From the NCBI GenBank assembly GCA_031278735.1, contig JAITJU010000144.1:1-9588 (forward strand): 9,588 nt of DNA, read 5' to 3'. Both the position numbers and the translations under genes were made by a program. Positions 1 to 6,465 of the stretch are shown in pieces; position 1 is the first letter of the stretch, and each line of letters starts with the position of its first letter. This DNA comes from Zoogloeaceae bacterium. GTDB taxonomy: Bacteria > Pseudomonadota > Gammaproteobacteria > Burkholderiales > Rhodocyclaceae. The notes below the pieces were generated by a model. It saw nothing but the letters and a program-made list of their open reading frames with translations. It ran no database searches and was not told the origin of the DNA.

Positions 1-1164
1 GCCTTTCGCCGCGAATCGCTGGATCAGGCCGCCAACTCGCTGGGGCAGGTCGCCGTCAGCATCGCCCTCACCGTCAACGCCCAGCAACAGCTTGGGCAGG
101 ATTTGCTGGGCGCGGTCGAGGGCGACGCCGGATTCGTCAGTGAAATTTTTGGGTTGCGCGACCCCAAGGTCATCGCCAACGCCAACAACAGCAACGCGAG
201 CGCAATCGCGCTGCTTGCCTTCAATCCGCCGCAAATCTCGGAAAACGGCAACTATTACACCAATCTCACCGGCAGCGATTATGAGGTGCGTTTTACCAGC
301 GCCACGACGTATGAGGTGAAGCGTCTTTCCGACAACAACGTGATTACCGGCGCGCTGGGCACGCCCCTGAGTTTCGATGGCCTGACGCTGGATATTTCCG
401 GCGCGCACGCGGCGGGCGACACTTACCTGCTGCAACCCACCCGCGAGGCCGCGCGCAACATCAGCGTCAATCAGGACATTACTGCCGACGTGCGCCGCAT
501 TGCCGCCGCCATGCCCATCCGAACCAGCGCCAGTACGGCGAATACCGGCAATGCCGCGATCAGCGCGGGCAGCGTGGTTGACGCAAACTACGCGATTCCC
601 GCGCCGCCCTTGACGATACGCTACGACGCGGCAACCGCCACGCTGACGGGCTTCAATCCGGCTTCCAGCATTCAGGCGACAAGCGGCGGCGTCACGACCG
701 TCTACCCGGCCGGCACGACCAGCATTCCCTACCTGAGCGGCGACGTCATCGTCGTCGACGGCTTTTCCTTCAGCGTCACCGGCGTTCCCGCCGATGGCGA
801 TGAATTCACGCTGGAAGCCAATGTCGGCGGCACGGCGGACGCGCGCAACATCGTGCAGATTGGCGCGCTGCAAACCGCGCTGACCATGAACGGCGACGGC
901 GCGAAAGGCGTTTCCACCTTTCAGGTCGCCTATGCCCAACTGGTCAGCGATATCGGCACACAAACCAAGAGCGTCCTGATCAACAGCCAGACGCAGGAAA
1001 CCGTGCTGCAACAGGCCATCGAGGCGCGCAACGCGGTGGCGGGCGTCAATCTCGACGAGGAAGCCGCCAATCTCATCAAGTACCAATACGCCTATCAGGC
1101 CGCCGCCCGCGTGATGAACACGGTCACCACGCTGTTCGACACGCTGCTGTCCATTGGCGCGTAA
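1..1164 (+). CDS. flgK: Flagellar hook-associated protein 1 (FlgK), 3' part
   Basis: FlgK forms the first of two junction layers between hook and filament and is secreted through the flagellar type III apparatus. The frame is open from base 1, so the N-terminus lies outside the window; 387 codons are visible. They begin in the conserved D1 helix ending NAQQQLGQDLLG, equivalent to the usual 'N..h..G.dl.G' of FlgK. Two related beta modules follow (about bases 271-462 and 604-852), each ending in a 'aaGD.f.l.p' strand and an 'aRN' turn. The C-terminal D0 helix carries the diagnostic pattern VNLDEEAANLIKYQYAYQAA, then ARVMNTVTTLFDTLL. No cysteine is seen, as usual for external flagellar proteins. 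flgL follows in the normal order. The family call is very secure; only the start is missing. Confidence 0.96.
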   Translation, partial: AFRRESLDQAANSLGQVAVSIALTVNAQQQLGQDLLGAVEGDAGFVSEIFGLRDPKVIANANNSNASAIALLAFNPPQISENGNYYTNLTGSDYEVRFTSATTYEVKRLSDNNVITGALGTPLSFDGLTLDISGAHAAGDTYLLQPTREAARNISVNQDITADVRRIAAAMPIRTSASTANTGNAAISAGSVVDANYAIPAPPLTIRYDAATATLTGFNPASSIQATSGGVTTVYPAGTTSIPYLSGDVIVVDGFSFSVTGVPADGDEFTLEANVGGTADARNIVQIGALQTALTMNGDGAKGVSTFQVAYAQLVSDIGTQTKSVLINSQTQETVLQQAIEARNAVAGVNLDEEAANLIKYQYAYQAAARVMNTVTTLFDTLLSIGA

Positions 1165-1176
1165 GGAAAAGACATC

Positions 1177-1260
1177 ATGAACGACACGGCGACGCAAAAC
1201 GCCAAGGACGCGGGCATCACGAACGCGGCGCTCCGCCGCGCCGCGCCTTCTTTCATCTGA
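1177..1260 (+). CDS. Possible 27-aa ORF between flgK and flgL
   Basis: A short frame, ATG to TGA, would give MNDTATQNAKDAGITNAALR followed by RAAPSFI. It starts 12 bases after the flgK stop behind a purine-rich AAGGAAAAG ribosome-binding-like sequence and ends 17 bases before flgL. Its leader (1163-1179) resembles the flgL leader (1266-1280): both read AAGGA-A-AAGA..ATCATG. It could be a translational relay, a decayed duplicated flgL start, or chance. I recognise no protein family, and composition alone cannot decide whether it is translated. A GC-only hairpin at 1224-1240 lies inside it. Confidence 0.25.
   Translation: MNDTATQNAKDAGITNAALRRAAPSFI
1224..1240 (+). other. GC-only hairpin between flgK and flgL
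   Basis: Arms CGCGGCG and CGCCGCG (7 bp, perfect) flank a 3-base loop CTC. A pyrimidine-rich stretch (CCTTCTTTC, 1245-1253) follows a few bases later but is not a proper T-run. It could be an intercistronic stability or processing hairpin that tunes flgL relative to flgK. A simple intrinsic terminator is unlikely because flgL has its own good ribosome-binding site and no obvious promoter of its own. Confidence 0.35.
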
Positions 1261-1277
1261 ACCCGAAGGAGAAGATC

Positions 1278-2465
1278 ATGCGCATCAGCACCCCTCAAAT
1301 TTACGCCAACGGCACGAACGGCCTGTTGCGCATCCAGTATGAACAGTACCGCCTGCAAAACCAGCTCTCCACGGGCAGGAAGGTGGTCACGCCCGCTGAT
1401 GACCCGGTGGCTGCCGCGCAGGCGCTGTTGACCGAGCAGAAGAAAAACGTCAATGCCCAGTTCATCGACAACCAGAGCAACGCCGCCGCCCAGCTGGCGG
1501 AACTGGAGAGCCTGATGGCCTCCGTGGGCGAGGCGCTCATCCAGTGCAAATCAAGATGGATTGAAGCGGGCGACGGCGCTTACGGCGATACACAGTTGAA
1601 ATCCATCGCCGAGGATATACGCGGCAAGTTCGCGGAAATCCTGGGTGCCGCCAACAACGCCGACGCCAACGGGCTTTACCGTTTCGCCGGCTATCAGGGC
1701 AACACCCAGCCCTTTGTCGAACAGGGCGGCGTGGTGAGTTATCAGGGCGACAGCGGCGCGCGCCAGTTGCAGGTTGAAACCAGCCGTTTCATGGACGTGA
1801 ATTTTTCCGGGCGCGCCCTTTTCGAGACCGTCCCCACGGGCAACGGCATATTTGTCGCCAACGCGGGCGCGGGCAATGTCGGCAACGGCGTCATCGACAA
1901 CGGCAGCGTGGTCGGCAGCTTCAATGGTCACAGCTACCAGCTGAATTTCTCGTCGCCCACTCAATACACGGTAGACGACACCTATGGCGGCGTGACGACG
2001 ACAAGCGGGCCTTTCGCCTACGGCGGCAGCGACCCCATCTCGCTGGGTGGAGCGCAGGTGACGCTCAGCGGCGCAACGGCGGCGGGCGACACCTTTACCA
2101 TCGAGCCCAGCCGCGAGGAAAGCATCTTCACCACGCTGAACAAGTTCATCAATACCCTGGAATCCGGCAACGCCTCCTCGGCGGAATTCCAGAACGCCAT
2201 GTATCGCATCGGCGCGAGTCTCGATCAGGCCAGACAGCATGTATCCGACCAACGCGCCGTCGTCGGCGCGCGGATGCTGGAAATCGACAACCTGAAAACG
2301 CTGGCCGAGGACCTGAACGTGCAATATGAAGCGCAGTACTCCAGTCTGGTCGATCTGGATTACTACTCCGCCATCAGCGATCTGACGCAAAAAGGACTGC
2401 AATTGCAGGCGGCGCAGGAATCCTTCGCCAAGATTACCGGTCTCAACCTCTTCAACTACATATGA
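1278..2465 (+). CDS. flgL: Flagellar hook-associated protein 3 (FlgL)
   Basis: FlgL forms the second hook-filament junction layer, next to flagellin. The product is 395 aa, longer than the enteric protein (~317 aa) because of an expanded central domain. The N-terminal D0/D1 helices are typical: MRISTPQIYANGTNGLLRIQ, then LSTGRKVVTPADDPVAAAQAL at residues 30-50. The 'AN..DANGLYRFAGYQGNTQPF' block falls at residues 125-146 and the C-terminal D0 helix at about 356-395. A beta module at residues 218-280 resembles the modules of the upstream FlgK. The start is set by AAGGAG at 1266-1271, six bases before the ATG. The stop shares ATGA with the next gene. One oddity: residues 90-94 (CKSRW) break the helix pattern, and the only cysteine is here. 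Reading the shifted frame gives the helix-like VQIKM, which suggests compensating indels (see findings). Confidence 0.97.
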   Translation: MRISTPQIYANGTNGLLRIQYEQYRLQNQLSTGRKVVTPADDPVAAAQALLTEQKKNVNAQFIDNQSNAAAQLAELESLMASVGEALIQCKSRWIEAGDGAYGDTQLKSIAEDIRGKFAEILGAANNADANGLYRFAGYQGNTQPFVEQGGVVSYQGDSGARQLQVETSRFMDVNFSGRALFETVPTGNGIFVANAGAGNVGNGVIDNGSVVGSFNGHSYQLNFSSPTQYTVDDTYGGVTTTSGPFAYGGSDPISLGGAQVTLSGATAAGDTFTIEPSREESIFTTLNKFINTLESGNASSAEFQNAMYRIGASLDQARQHVSDQRAVVGARMLEIDNLKTLAEDLNVQYEAQYSSLVDLDYYSAISDLTQKGLQLQAAQESFAKITGLNLFNYI

Positions 2466-2965
2466 GCGCGCCGCGCATCGCCCTTGTCGCCGCGCTGGCC
2501 GCCCTGCTTTCCGCCTGCGCCAATGTCGGCGGCGACATCCGAAGCGGCGCCGACAACCTGGCCGACGCCGTCCGCAGCGTGGATGCGCAAACGCGCCAGA
2601 ACGTCGCCGCCGCCGCGCTGACCTACAAGCTCTTCAAACCCGCGGGCAATGATCTCGTGCTGCTCGGATTGGCCTTCCTGGTCATCGACCCCTTCGCCCC
2701 CAATTGGGAGATCAGCGAAACCCGCGTGGGGGAAGACACGTTTTATTTGCGGCTTGCCATGAAGCGCCACTTCAGCGGCGGCGAAGGCGAGGCGCTGCAA
2801 GTCCTGAAACGCCGCGCCGACCAGCTGAAACGCGAACTCGGCTACCACGACTACCGCATCCTCGACTATCGCGAAGGCGTCGAATCCGCCACGCTCGCCG
2901 CCTGGCGCTTTGGCGAAGGCCATGTTCAGTTGACGCGACGCCCCCGGCCAGAAGCGGCGCACTGA
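2462..2965 (+). CDS. Small predicted lipoprotein coupled to flgL
   Basis: The product is 167 aa. It opens with a lipoprotein signal peptide: a short basic N-region, a hydrophobic core at residues 6-16, and the lipobox LSAC with the acylated Cys at position 19. Position +2 is Ala rather than Asp, which favours outer-membrane sorting. The mature part has a hydrophobic stretch NDLVLLGLAFLVIDPFAPNW (about residues 63-82), then an amphipathic charged region with LKRRADQLKRELGYHDYRIL, and ends in a basic tail. I recognise no named domain. Its ATG overlaps the flgL TGA (ATGA), so it is probably translated by coupling and made with the flagellar operon. A role at the envelope part of the flagellum is possible from context only. 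It is the last plus-strand gene and meets the convergent glycan cluster after 19 bp. Confidence 0.88.
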   Translation: MSAPRIALVAALAALLSACANVGGDIRSGADNLADAVRSVDAQTRQNVAAAALTYKLFKPAGNDLVLLGLAFLVIDPFAPNWEISETRVGEDTFYLRLAMKRHFSGGEGEALQVLKRRADQLKRELGYHDYRILDYREGVESATLAAWRFGEGHVQLTRRPRPEAAH

Positions 2966-2979
2966 ACGCGCCCGCGCGT
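2966..2979. terminator. Hairpin in the convergent gap, possible weak two-way terminator
   Basis: ACGCGC and GCGCGT form a perfect 6-bp stem around CC (in practice 5 bp with a 4-base loop). It begins at the base after the lipoprotein stop and ends 5 bases before the stop of the opposing sugar transferase gene. No T-run follows on either strand, so an efficient intrinsic terminator is doubtful. It is the only hairpin in the 19-bp gap where both transcripts must end. Confidence 0.35.
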
Positions 2980-2984
2980 CGAAT

Positions 2985-3551
2985 TCAATGCGAAACCCCG
3001 TCCTGCCGCAAGACCTTGATCAGGGTCAGCCACAGGATACGCAGGTCGAAGGCAAGGGAACGCCGACGCAGATATTCCGCATCCAGCTTTACCTTGTCGG
3101 GAATCGGCAGGTCGTCCCGGCCATTGACCTGCGCCCAGCCGGTCACTCCCGGCGTCAGTTCATGCACGCCGGAAGCGGCGCGCAAGGCAATCAAATCGTC
3201 CTGGTTGAACAGCGCCGGACGCGGCCCGACAAAACTCATGTCGCCTTTCAGGACGCTCCACAACTGCGGCAGTTCGTCCAGACTGGAACGGCGCAAAAAA
3301 GCGCCAACGGGCGTCAAATACGCGTCGGGATTGGTCAGCAAATGCGTCGCCACCGTCGGCGCGTCAATCCGCATGCTGCGGAACTTGGGCATCCGGAAAA
3401 TCCGGTTGCCCCGCCCCACCCGGTCGCTCCAGTACAACACCGGGCCGGGCGAAGCGCATTTGACCAGAAGCGCCAGCAAAAGGCAGGGCAACGCGAGCAG
3501 CAGCATCAACACAAGGCTGGAGAGCATGTCAAAAGCGCGCTTCAGCGACAT
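2985..3551 (-). CDS. Undecaprenyl-phosphate sugar-1-phosphate transferase (PglC/WreU/WlbG-like)
   Basis: The product is 188 aa, the short monotopic form of the bacterial sugar transferase family (PF02397), without the extra membrane domain of WcaJ/WbaP. Such enzymes move a sugar phosphate from an NDP-sugar to undecaprenyl phosphate at the inner membrane and so start a glycan. A hydrophobic re-entrant helix spans residues 10-31, ending CASPGP. Further family motifs are KFRSMR (56-61), SLDELPQLWSVLKGD (90-104) with the catalytic Asp92-Glu93 pair, SFVGPRP (106-112) and PGVTGWAQVNGRD (134-146). The stretch DAPTVATHLL and the C-terminal DGVSH recall WlbG/WreU-type enzymes that use amino sugars such as QuiNAc or its 4-keto form; that substrate is inferred. 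It is the last gene of the operon, 12 bases after the SDR stop. No strong ribosome-binding site is seen. Confidence 0.93.
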   Translation of the reverse strand: MSLKRAFDMLSSLVLMLLLALPCLLLALLVKCASPGPVLYWSDRVGRGNRIFRMPKFRSMRIDAPTVATHLLTNPDAYLTPVGAFLRRSSLDELPQLWSVLKGDMSFVGPRPALFNQDDLIALRAASGVHELTPGVTGWAQVNGRDDLPIPDKVKLDAEYLRRRSLAFDLRILWLTLIKVLRQDGVSH

Positions 3552-3563
3552 TTCGGGTTCATT

Positions 3564-4550
3564 TCATCCGCCGACGCCGCCCGTTTTTTTGAACCAGTCG
3601 CACATTTCGTGTATGCCTTCCGCGAAAGCGGTTTGCGGACGCCAGTTCAAAAGGGCAAAGGAATCCTTCGGATCGATCTGGAAATTCCCCGCCAGTTTGC
3701 CATAACGCGCCCGCTGTCCCAGCGCTGCGCTGGCGGCGCGCAGCAGGGCGGGCGGCAGCGGGAAGAGACGGGGCTTTCTTCCCAGTCCGCAGGCGATGGC
3801 GTGAATCAGGCGCGGCGTGGAAACATCCTCCGCATCCGAAACCAGCAGGGTTTTTCCCCTGGCCTCCGTATGCGTGGCCGCGCAAAGCAGGAAATCCACG
3901 AGGTTATGGATGCCGACGAAACTGCGCTGATTGCCGATGCTCGCCAGCGGCAGGGGCAACCCAAGCGCCGCCAACCGCAAGAGGCTGAACATGTTGCCCT
4001 TGACTCCCGCTCCATACACGAGCGGCGGGCGCACGATGATGGGCGCGAGCGCCGCCATGACGCCGGGCGCGCGCAGAAAATTTTCCGCTTCCAGTTTGGC
4101 GACGGCATAAGCGGCGCCCGGATGCGGGGACGCGGGCGAATTTTCCGTAAAGGCTTGCCCGGCGGGAGAAGCAAGGCCATACACGGCCACGGAACTGACG
4201 AACATAAAACTTTTAACGCCCGCCGAAGCCGCTGCTTCTGCCACTCGCGCCAATTCCTGATTGACGCGCCGACAGTCTGCCGCCGCGGCTTCCGATGTTT
4301 CTTCACGATGCGCCCGCCCCGCCAGGTGGATGACCCCATCGACGCCCGCGCAAGCCGCTTGCCATTGTTCCGCCGCCGCGTTTTCATGATCCGCCCGGAA
4401 CAATTCCAGCGCGGGCGTTTGCATGGCTCGCAGGACATCCGCCCTCTCCGGCGCGGAACAGGCCGCCCGCACGCCATGCCCCGCCGCCAGAAGCCCCCGG
4501 CACAAATGACCGCCAATAAAGCCGCTGGCGCCGGTCACCAGGAATTTCAT
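3564..4550 (-). CDS. NAD-dependent epimerase/reductase (extended SDR), WbpV/WreQ-like
   Basis: The product is 328 aa, full length for an extended short-chain dehydrogenase acting on nucleotide sugars. The N-terminal Rossmann fold has TGASGFIGGHL at residues 6-16. The active site shows FVSSVAVYG (117-125) with Ser119/120, and Tyr148-x3-Lys152. Then come RPPLVYGAGVKGN (174-186) and LVSDAEDVSTPRLI, a combination typical of UDP-4-keto-6-deoxy-GlcNAc (QuiNAc) reductases of the WbpV/WreQ type. It would complete synthesis of a 6-deoxy amino sugar, either as the UDP form or after attachment to the lipid carrier. The adjacent WreU-like transferase supports this. The start overlaps the upstream GT2 stop by ATGA. 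The alternative is a general UDP-sugar 4-epimerase; the exact substrate is inferred. Confidence 0.92.
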   Translation of the reverse strand: MKFLVTGASGFIGGHLCRGLLAAGHGVRAACSAPERADVLRAMQTPALELFRADHENAAAEQWQAACAGVDGVIHLAGRAHREETSEAAAADCRRVNQELARVAEAAASAGVKSFMFVSSVAVYGLASPAGQAFTENSPASPHPGAAYAVAKLEAENFLRAPGVMAALAPIIVRPPLVYGAGVKGNMFSLLRLAALGLPLPLASIGNQRSFVGIHNLVDFLLCAATHTEARGKTLLVSDAEDVSTPRLIHAIACGLGRKPRLFPLPPALLRAASAALGQRARYGKLAGNFQIDPKDSFALLNWRPQTAFAEGIHEMCDWFKKTGGVGG

Positions 4551-5296
4551 TTACGCAGGAACTCCAGCGCTTTCAGGGGGTACTTGCTCAACAGTTTGAA
4601 CCAATTGGTCTTGATGCCATTCTCGCTGCAAGCTCGCAAGACTTCCCGGTTGAGCAACAAGGTGTTTCTCCAGCCGCTGGTGCTTACCCCGCCCGTACGC
4701 ATCCGCACCAGCACCTCCGGCAAATAGCGGTATTTGAGCTTTCCTTCCTTGAAAATGCGCGCAATCAGCTCATAGTCTCCGGAAATTCGGAAATCAGTGC
4801 GATACAGGCCGTAACGCTCGAAGAGTTCCCTTCGCAAAAACAAGGTGGGATGGGCGGGCATCCAGCCCCAAGCCAGTTTGGCTGGCGAGAAACGGCGTGA
4901 GTTGTAACGCCGGGTCGCCTTTTTCGGATTGTCGGGCGCGAAGAATTCCACGTCGCCGTAAAGCGCGTCAAAACCTCCGTCCGCCATGACGTTCGCAACG
5001 CGGGTTAAAACCGCGTCATCCGCATAGATATCATCGGCATTCAATATGCCGATGATATCCCCGCTTGCCAGGCGTATGCCCTTGTTCATTGCGTCGTAGA
5101 TGCCCTTGTCCGGTTCGGAGACCAGATGAGCCACATGCTTTCCATGTTTCGCAATGTGTTCGAGCGTCCCGTCGGTCGAGCCGCCATCCACGACGATGTG
5201 CTCCGCCTCCTGATGCGTCTGCGCGGCCACTGAACGCAACGTCGCCGTGATCGTGTCCGCCGCGTTGAAGCAAACCGTGATGATGCTGATTTTCAT
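4547..5296 (-). CDS. Glycosyltransferase family 2
   Basis: The product is 249 aa, a single GT-A domain with no membrane segment. It starts MKISIITVCFNAADTITATL and continues with VVDGGSTDGT (35-44), EPDKGIYDAMNKGI (61-74), and the metal/nucleotide-binding NADD (86-89) in GDIIGILNADDIY. AHPTLFLRREL (148-158) and SGDYELIARI (172-181) carry the likely acceptor-side acidic residue Asp174. This pattern matches inverting WcaA-like transferases of polysaccharide clusters. It would add one sugar from a nucleotide donor at the cytoplasmic face; the sugar is unknown. It overlaps both neighbours by 4 bases (ATGA). A perfect 14-bp inverted repeat covers the codons of the GDII...NADDI stretch. Confidence 0.95.
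   Translation of the reverse strand: MKISIITVCFNAADTITATLRSVAAQTHQEAEHIVVDGGSTDGTLEHIAKHGKHVAHLVSEPDKGIYDAMNKGIRLASGDIIGILNADDIYADDAVLTRVANVMADGGFDALYGDVEFFAPDNPKKATRRYNSRRFSPAKLAWGWMPAHPTLFLRRELFERYGLYRTDFRISGDYELIARIFKEGKLKYRYLPEVLVRMRTGGVSTSGWRNTLLLNREVLRACSENGIKTNWFKLLSKYPLKALEFLRK
5027..5059. repeat. Perfect inverted repeat, 14-bp arms, inside the GT2 gene
   Basis: Left arm GATATCATCGGCAT (5027-5040), loop TCAAT, right arm ATGCCGATGATATC (5046-5059). The arms match perfectly and include the codons for Asp-Ile-Ile-Gly and Asn-Ala-Asp-Asp-Ile around the GT2 metal-binding motif. Both DNA strands and the mRNA could form a stable hairpin. No T-run follows in the direction of transcription, so it is not an intrinsic terminator. 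Repeated use of the same Asp, Ile and Gly codons may explain it. Confidence 0.9.
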
Positions 5297-6465
5297 GCTG
5301 GTCGCGCTCCCGCCGCGTCGAGCGCCAGGCGGGTAAAATCTGCGGCGAAACCGCGCACTCTGTCCTCCGCGTCGCGGCGCGCGGCATCCAGCGCAAGTTC
5401 GCGCGCGGAGCCGTCGAAGGACGGGACGGTTTGCAACAAATCAGCCAGCGCCTCAGCCGAATCGCGGCGAAAGTAACGCGCGTCCACGCCCATTTGCTCG
5501 CGATGAACCTCCAGATCGGACAGCAGCATTGGCGTTGCCAACGCCCGCGCCTCCTCGACCGTCGTGCTCCAGCCCTCGAAAAGGGAGGGGTTGAGCATCG
5601 CCTGGCAGCAACGCATCAAGGCGTGGATATGCTCGTAGGGAATCAGCCCCAACAGCCGCAACGACGCTTCCAGACCACGATCCTTGAGCCTGCGCTCGAA
5701 GACATGAAAATACCCTGGCGCGCGCGGATCGTGCTGTTTCCCCGAAGCCGCCACAACAATCTTGATGCCTCGATCACGCAGGACGCTCAGGGCGTCAAGC
5801 GTCAGCATGTGGTTTTTATGGCGCCAGAACTGATTGGGCATGAAAATGAAGTTGGGCGGCAGACCGTATCCGTCAGCGATAGCGCGCGCGGTCGGGAAAT
5901 CAGGGACGGCGCACGTTGGTACGGCAAAGCGCACGACGCGCGCGCGTCCGCAAGTCTGCGGGTAATGGCGTTCGCAATCATGTCTGGCGTCGTCGCTGCT
6001 GAGCAGGATGGCGCGACCGCCCAGAATTTGCGCCCGGAAACCGATTTCCCGCTTCCACCATGCCGCCCTGGAAAAAAGGTGCGGCAGCGCCTTGTGCTGA
6101 AAATCGGGAATCCAGGCGATGGCGGGAAAGCCAAGGCGCCAGCCGAAGAATTGCGCGGATTCAAATATCACGTCGATGCGGCGTTGCGCAAACAAGCGCG
6201 CCAGCGCGGGCGCACGCCCCAACAAGATGGCCTGCAACAATTGTGTTCTGCGCCGACTGGCGTTGAACAGTTCGCTGCTGACCACATCCACGCCGGGCAA
6301 TGCCGCGAAAGCCTTGAAATTGGCTTCATCTTCGGCGGGAACAAACAGCACGGGCGTAATGGCGTCCTTCTGATGGATCGCCAACGCCTTCAGCAGATTC
6401 AGAAGATAGTTGTATCCGCCAGTCCAGTTCTTGCCGTCAATCGGCATGAATGCGACCCGAATCAA
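5293..6465 (-). CDS. Glycosyltransferase, GT4-type (GT-B fold)
   Basis: The product is 390 aa when started at the TTG at 6463-6465. That start gives M-IRVAFMPIDGKNWTGGYNY, the expected first beta strand and glycine loop (Gly16-Gly17). It overlaps the upstream SDR stop as TTGA and has GAAAGG six bases upstream. The first ATG (6447) would cut off the first strand, and the frame's longer upstream extension lies inside the SDR gene. Other marks are IPDFQH (His124), MPNQFWRHKNH before the C-terminal domain, and LNPSLFEGWSTTVEEARAL with the retaining-type E-x7-E pair (Glu297, Glu305), then SDLEVHREQ. It would add one sugar to the growing glycan in the cytoplasm. Its stop overlaps the GT2 start by ATGA. 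Donor and acceptor are unknown. Confidence 0.92.
   Translation of the reverse strand: MIRVAFMPIDGKNWTGGYNYLLNLLKALAIHQKDAITPVLFVPAEDEANFKAFAALPGVDVVSSELFNASRRRTQLLQAILLGRAPALARLFAQRRIDVIFESAQFFGWRLGFPAIAWIPDFQHKALPHLFSRAAWWKREIGFRAQILGGRAILLSSDDARHDCERHYPQTCGRARVVRFAVPTCAVPDFPTARAIADGYGLPPNFIFMPNQFWRHKNHMLTLDALSVLRDRGIKIVVAASGKQHDPRAPGYFHVFERRLKDRGLEASLRLLGLIPYEHIHALMRCCQAMLNPSLFEGWSTTVEEARALATPMLLSDLEVHREQMGVDARYFRRDSAEALADLLQTVPSFDGSARELALDAARRDAEDRVRGFAADFTRLALDAAGARPA

Noticed and set aside
103..1164. Start of the FlgK frame at the TTG at 103
   Set aside because: Conserved FlgK helix sequence continues upstream to base 1, so this is an internal Leu codon and the gene begins outside the window.
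1551..2402. Minus-strand open frame (283 codons) inside flgL
   Set aside because: It is a shadow of flgL, with no motif or separate ribosome-binding site of note.
2704..3705. Plus-strand frame spanning the lipoprotein end and the convergent boundary
   Set aside because: The first part is a frame-shifted reading of the lipoprotein gene and the rest is antisense to the sugar transferase; its translation is Arg/Pro/Ser-rich.
2988..4727. Long plus-strand open frame (579 codons) opposite the sugar transferase, SDR and GT2 genes
   Set aside because: Its translation is Arg/Gln/Gly-rich with no recognisable motif. The opposite strand carries clear enzymes with full catalytic motifs, so it is an antisense shadow of GC-rich coding DNA.
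5935..5948. 14-base GC palindrome GACGCGCGCGCGTC in the GT4 gene
   Set aside because: It is low-complexity alternating GC, expected from Arg/Ala codons in GC-rich DNA, with no loop or flanking signal.
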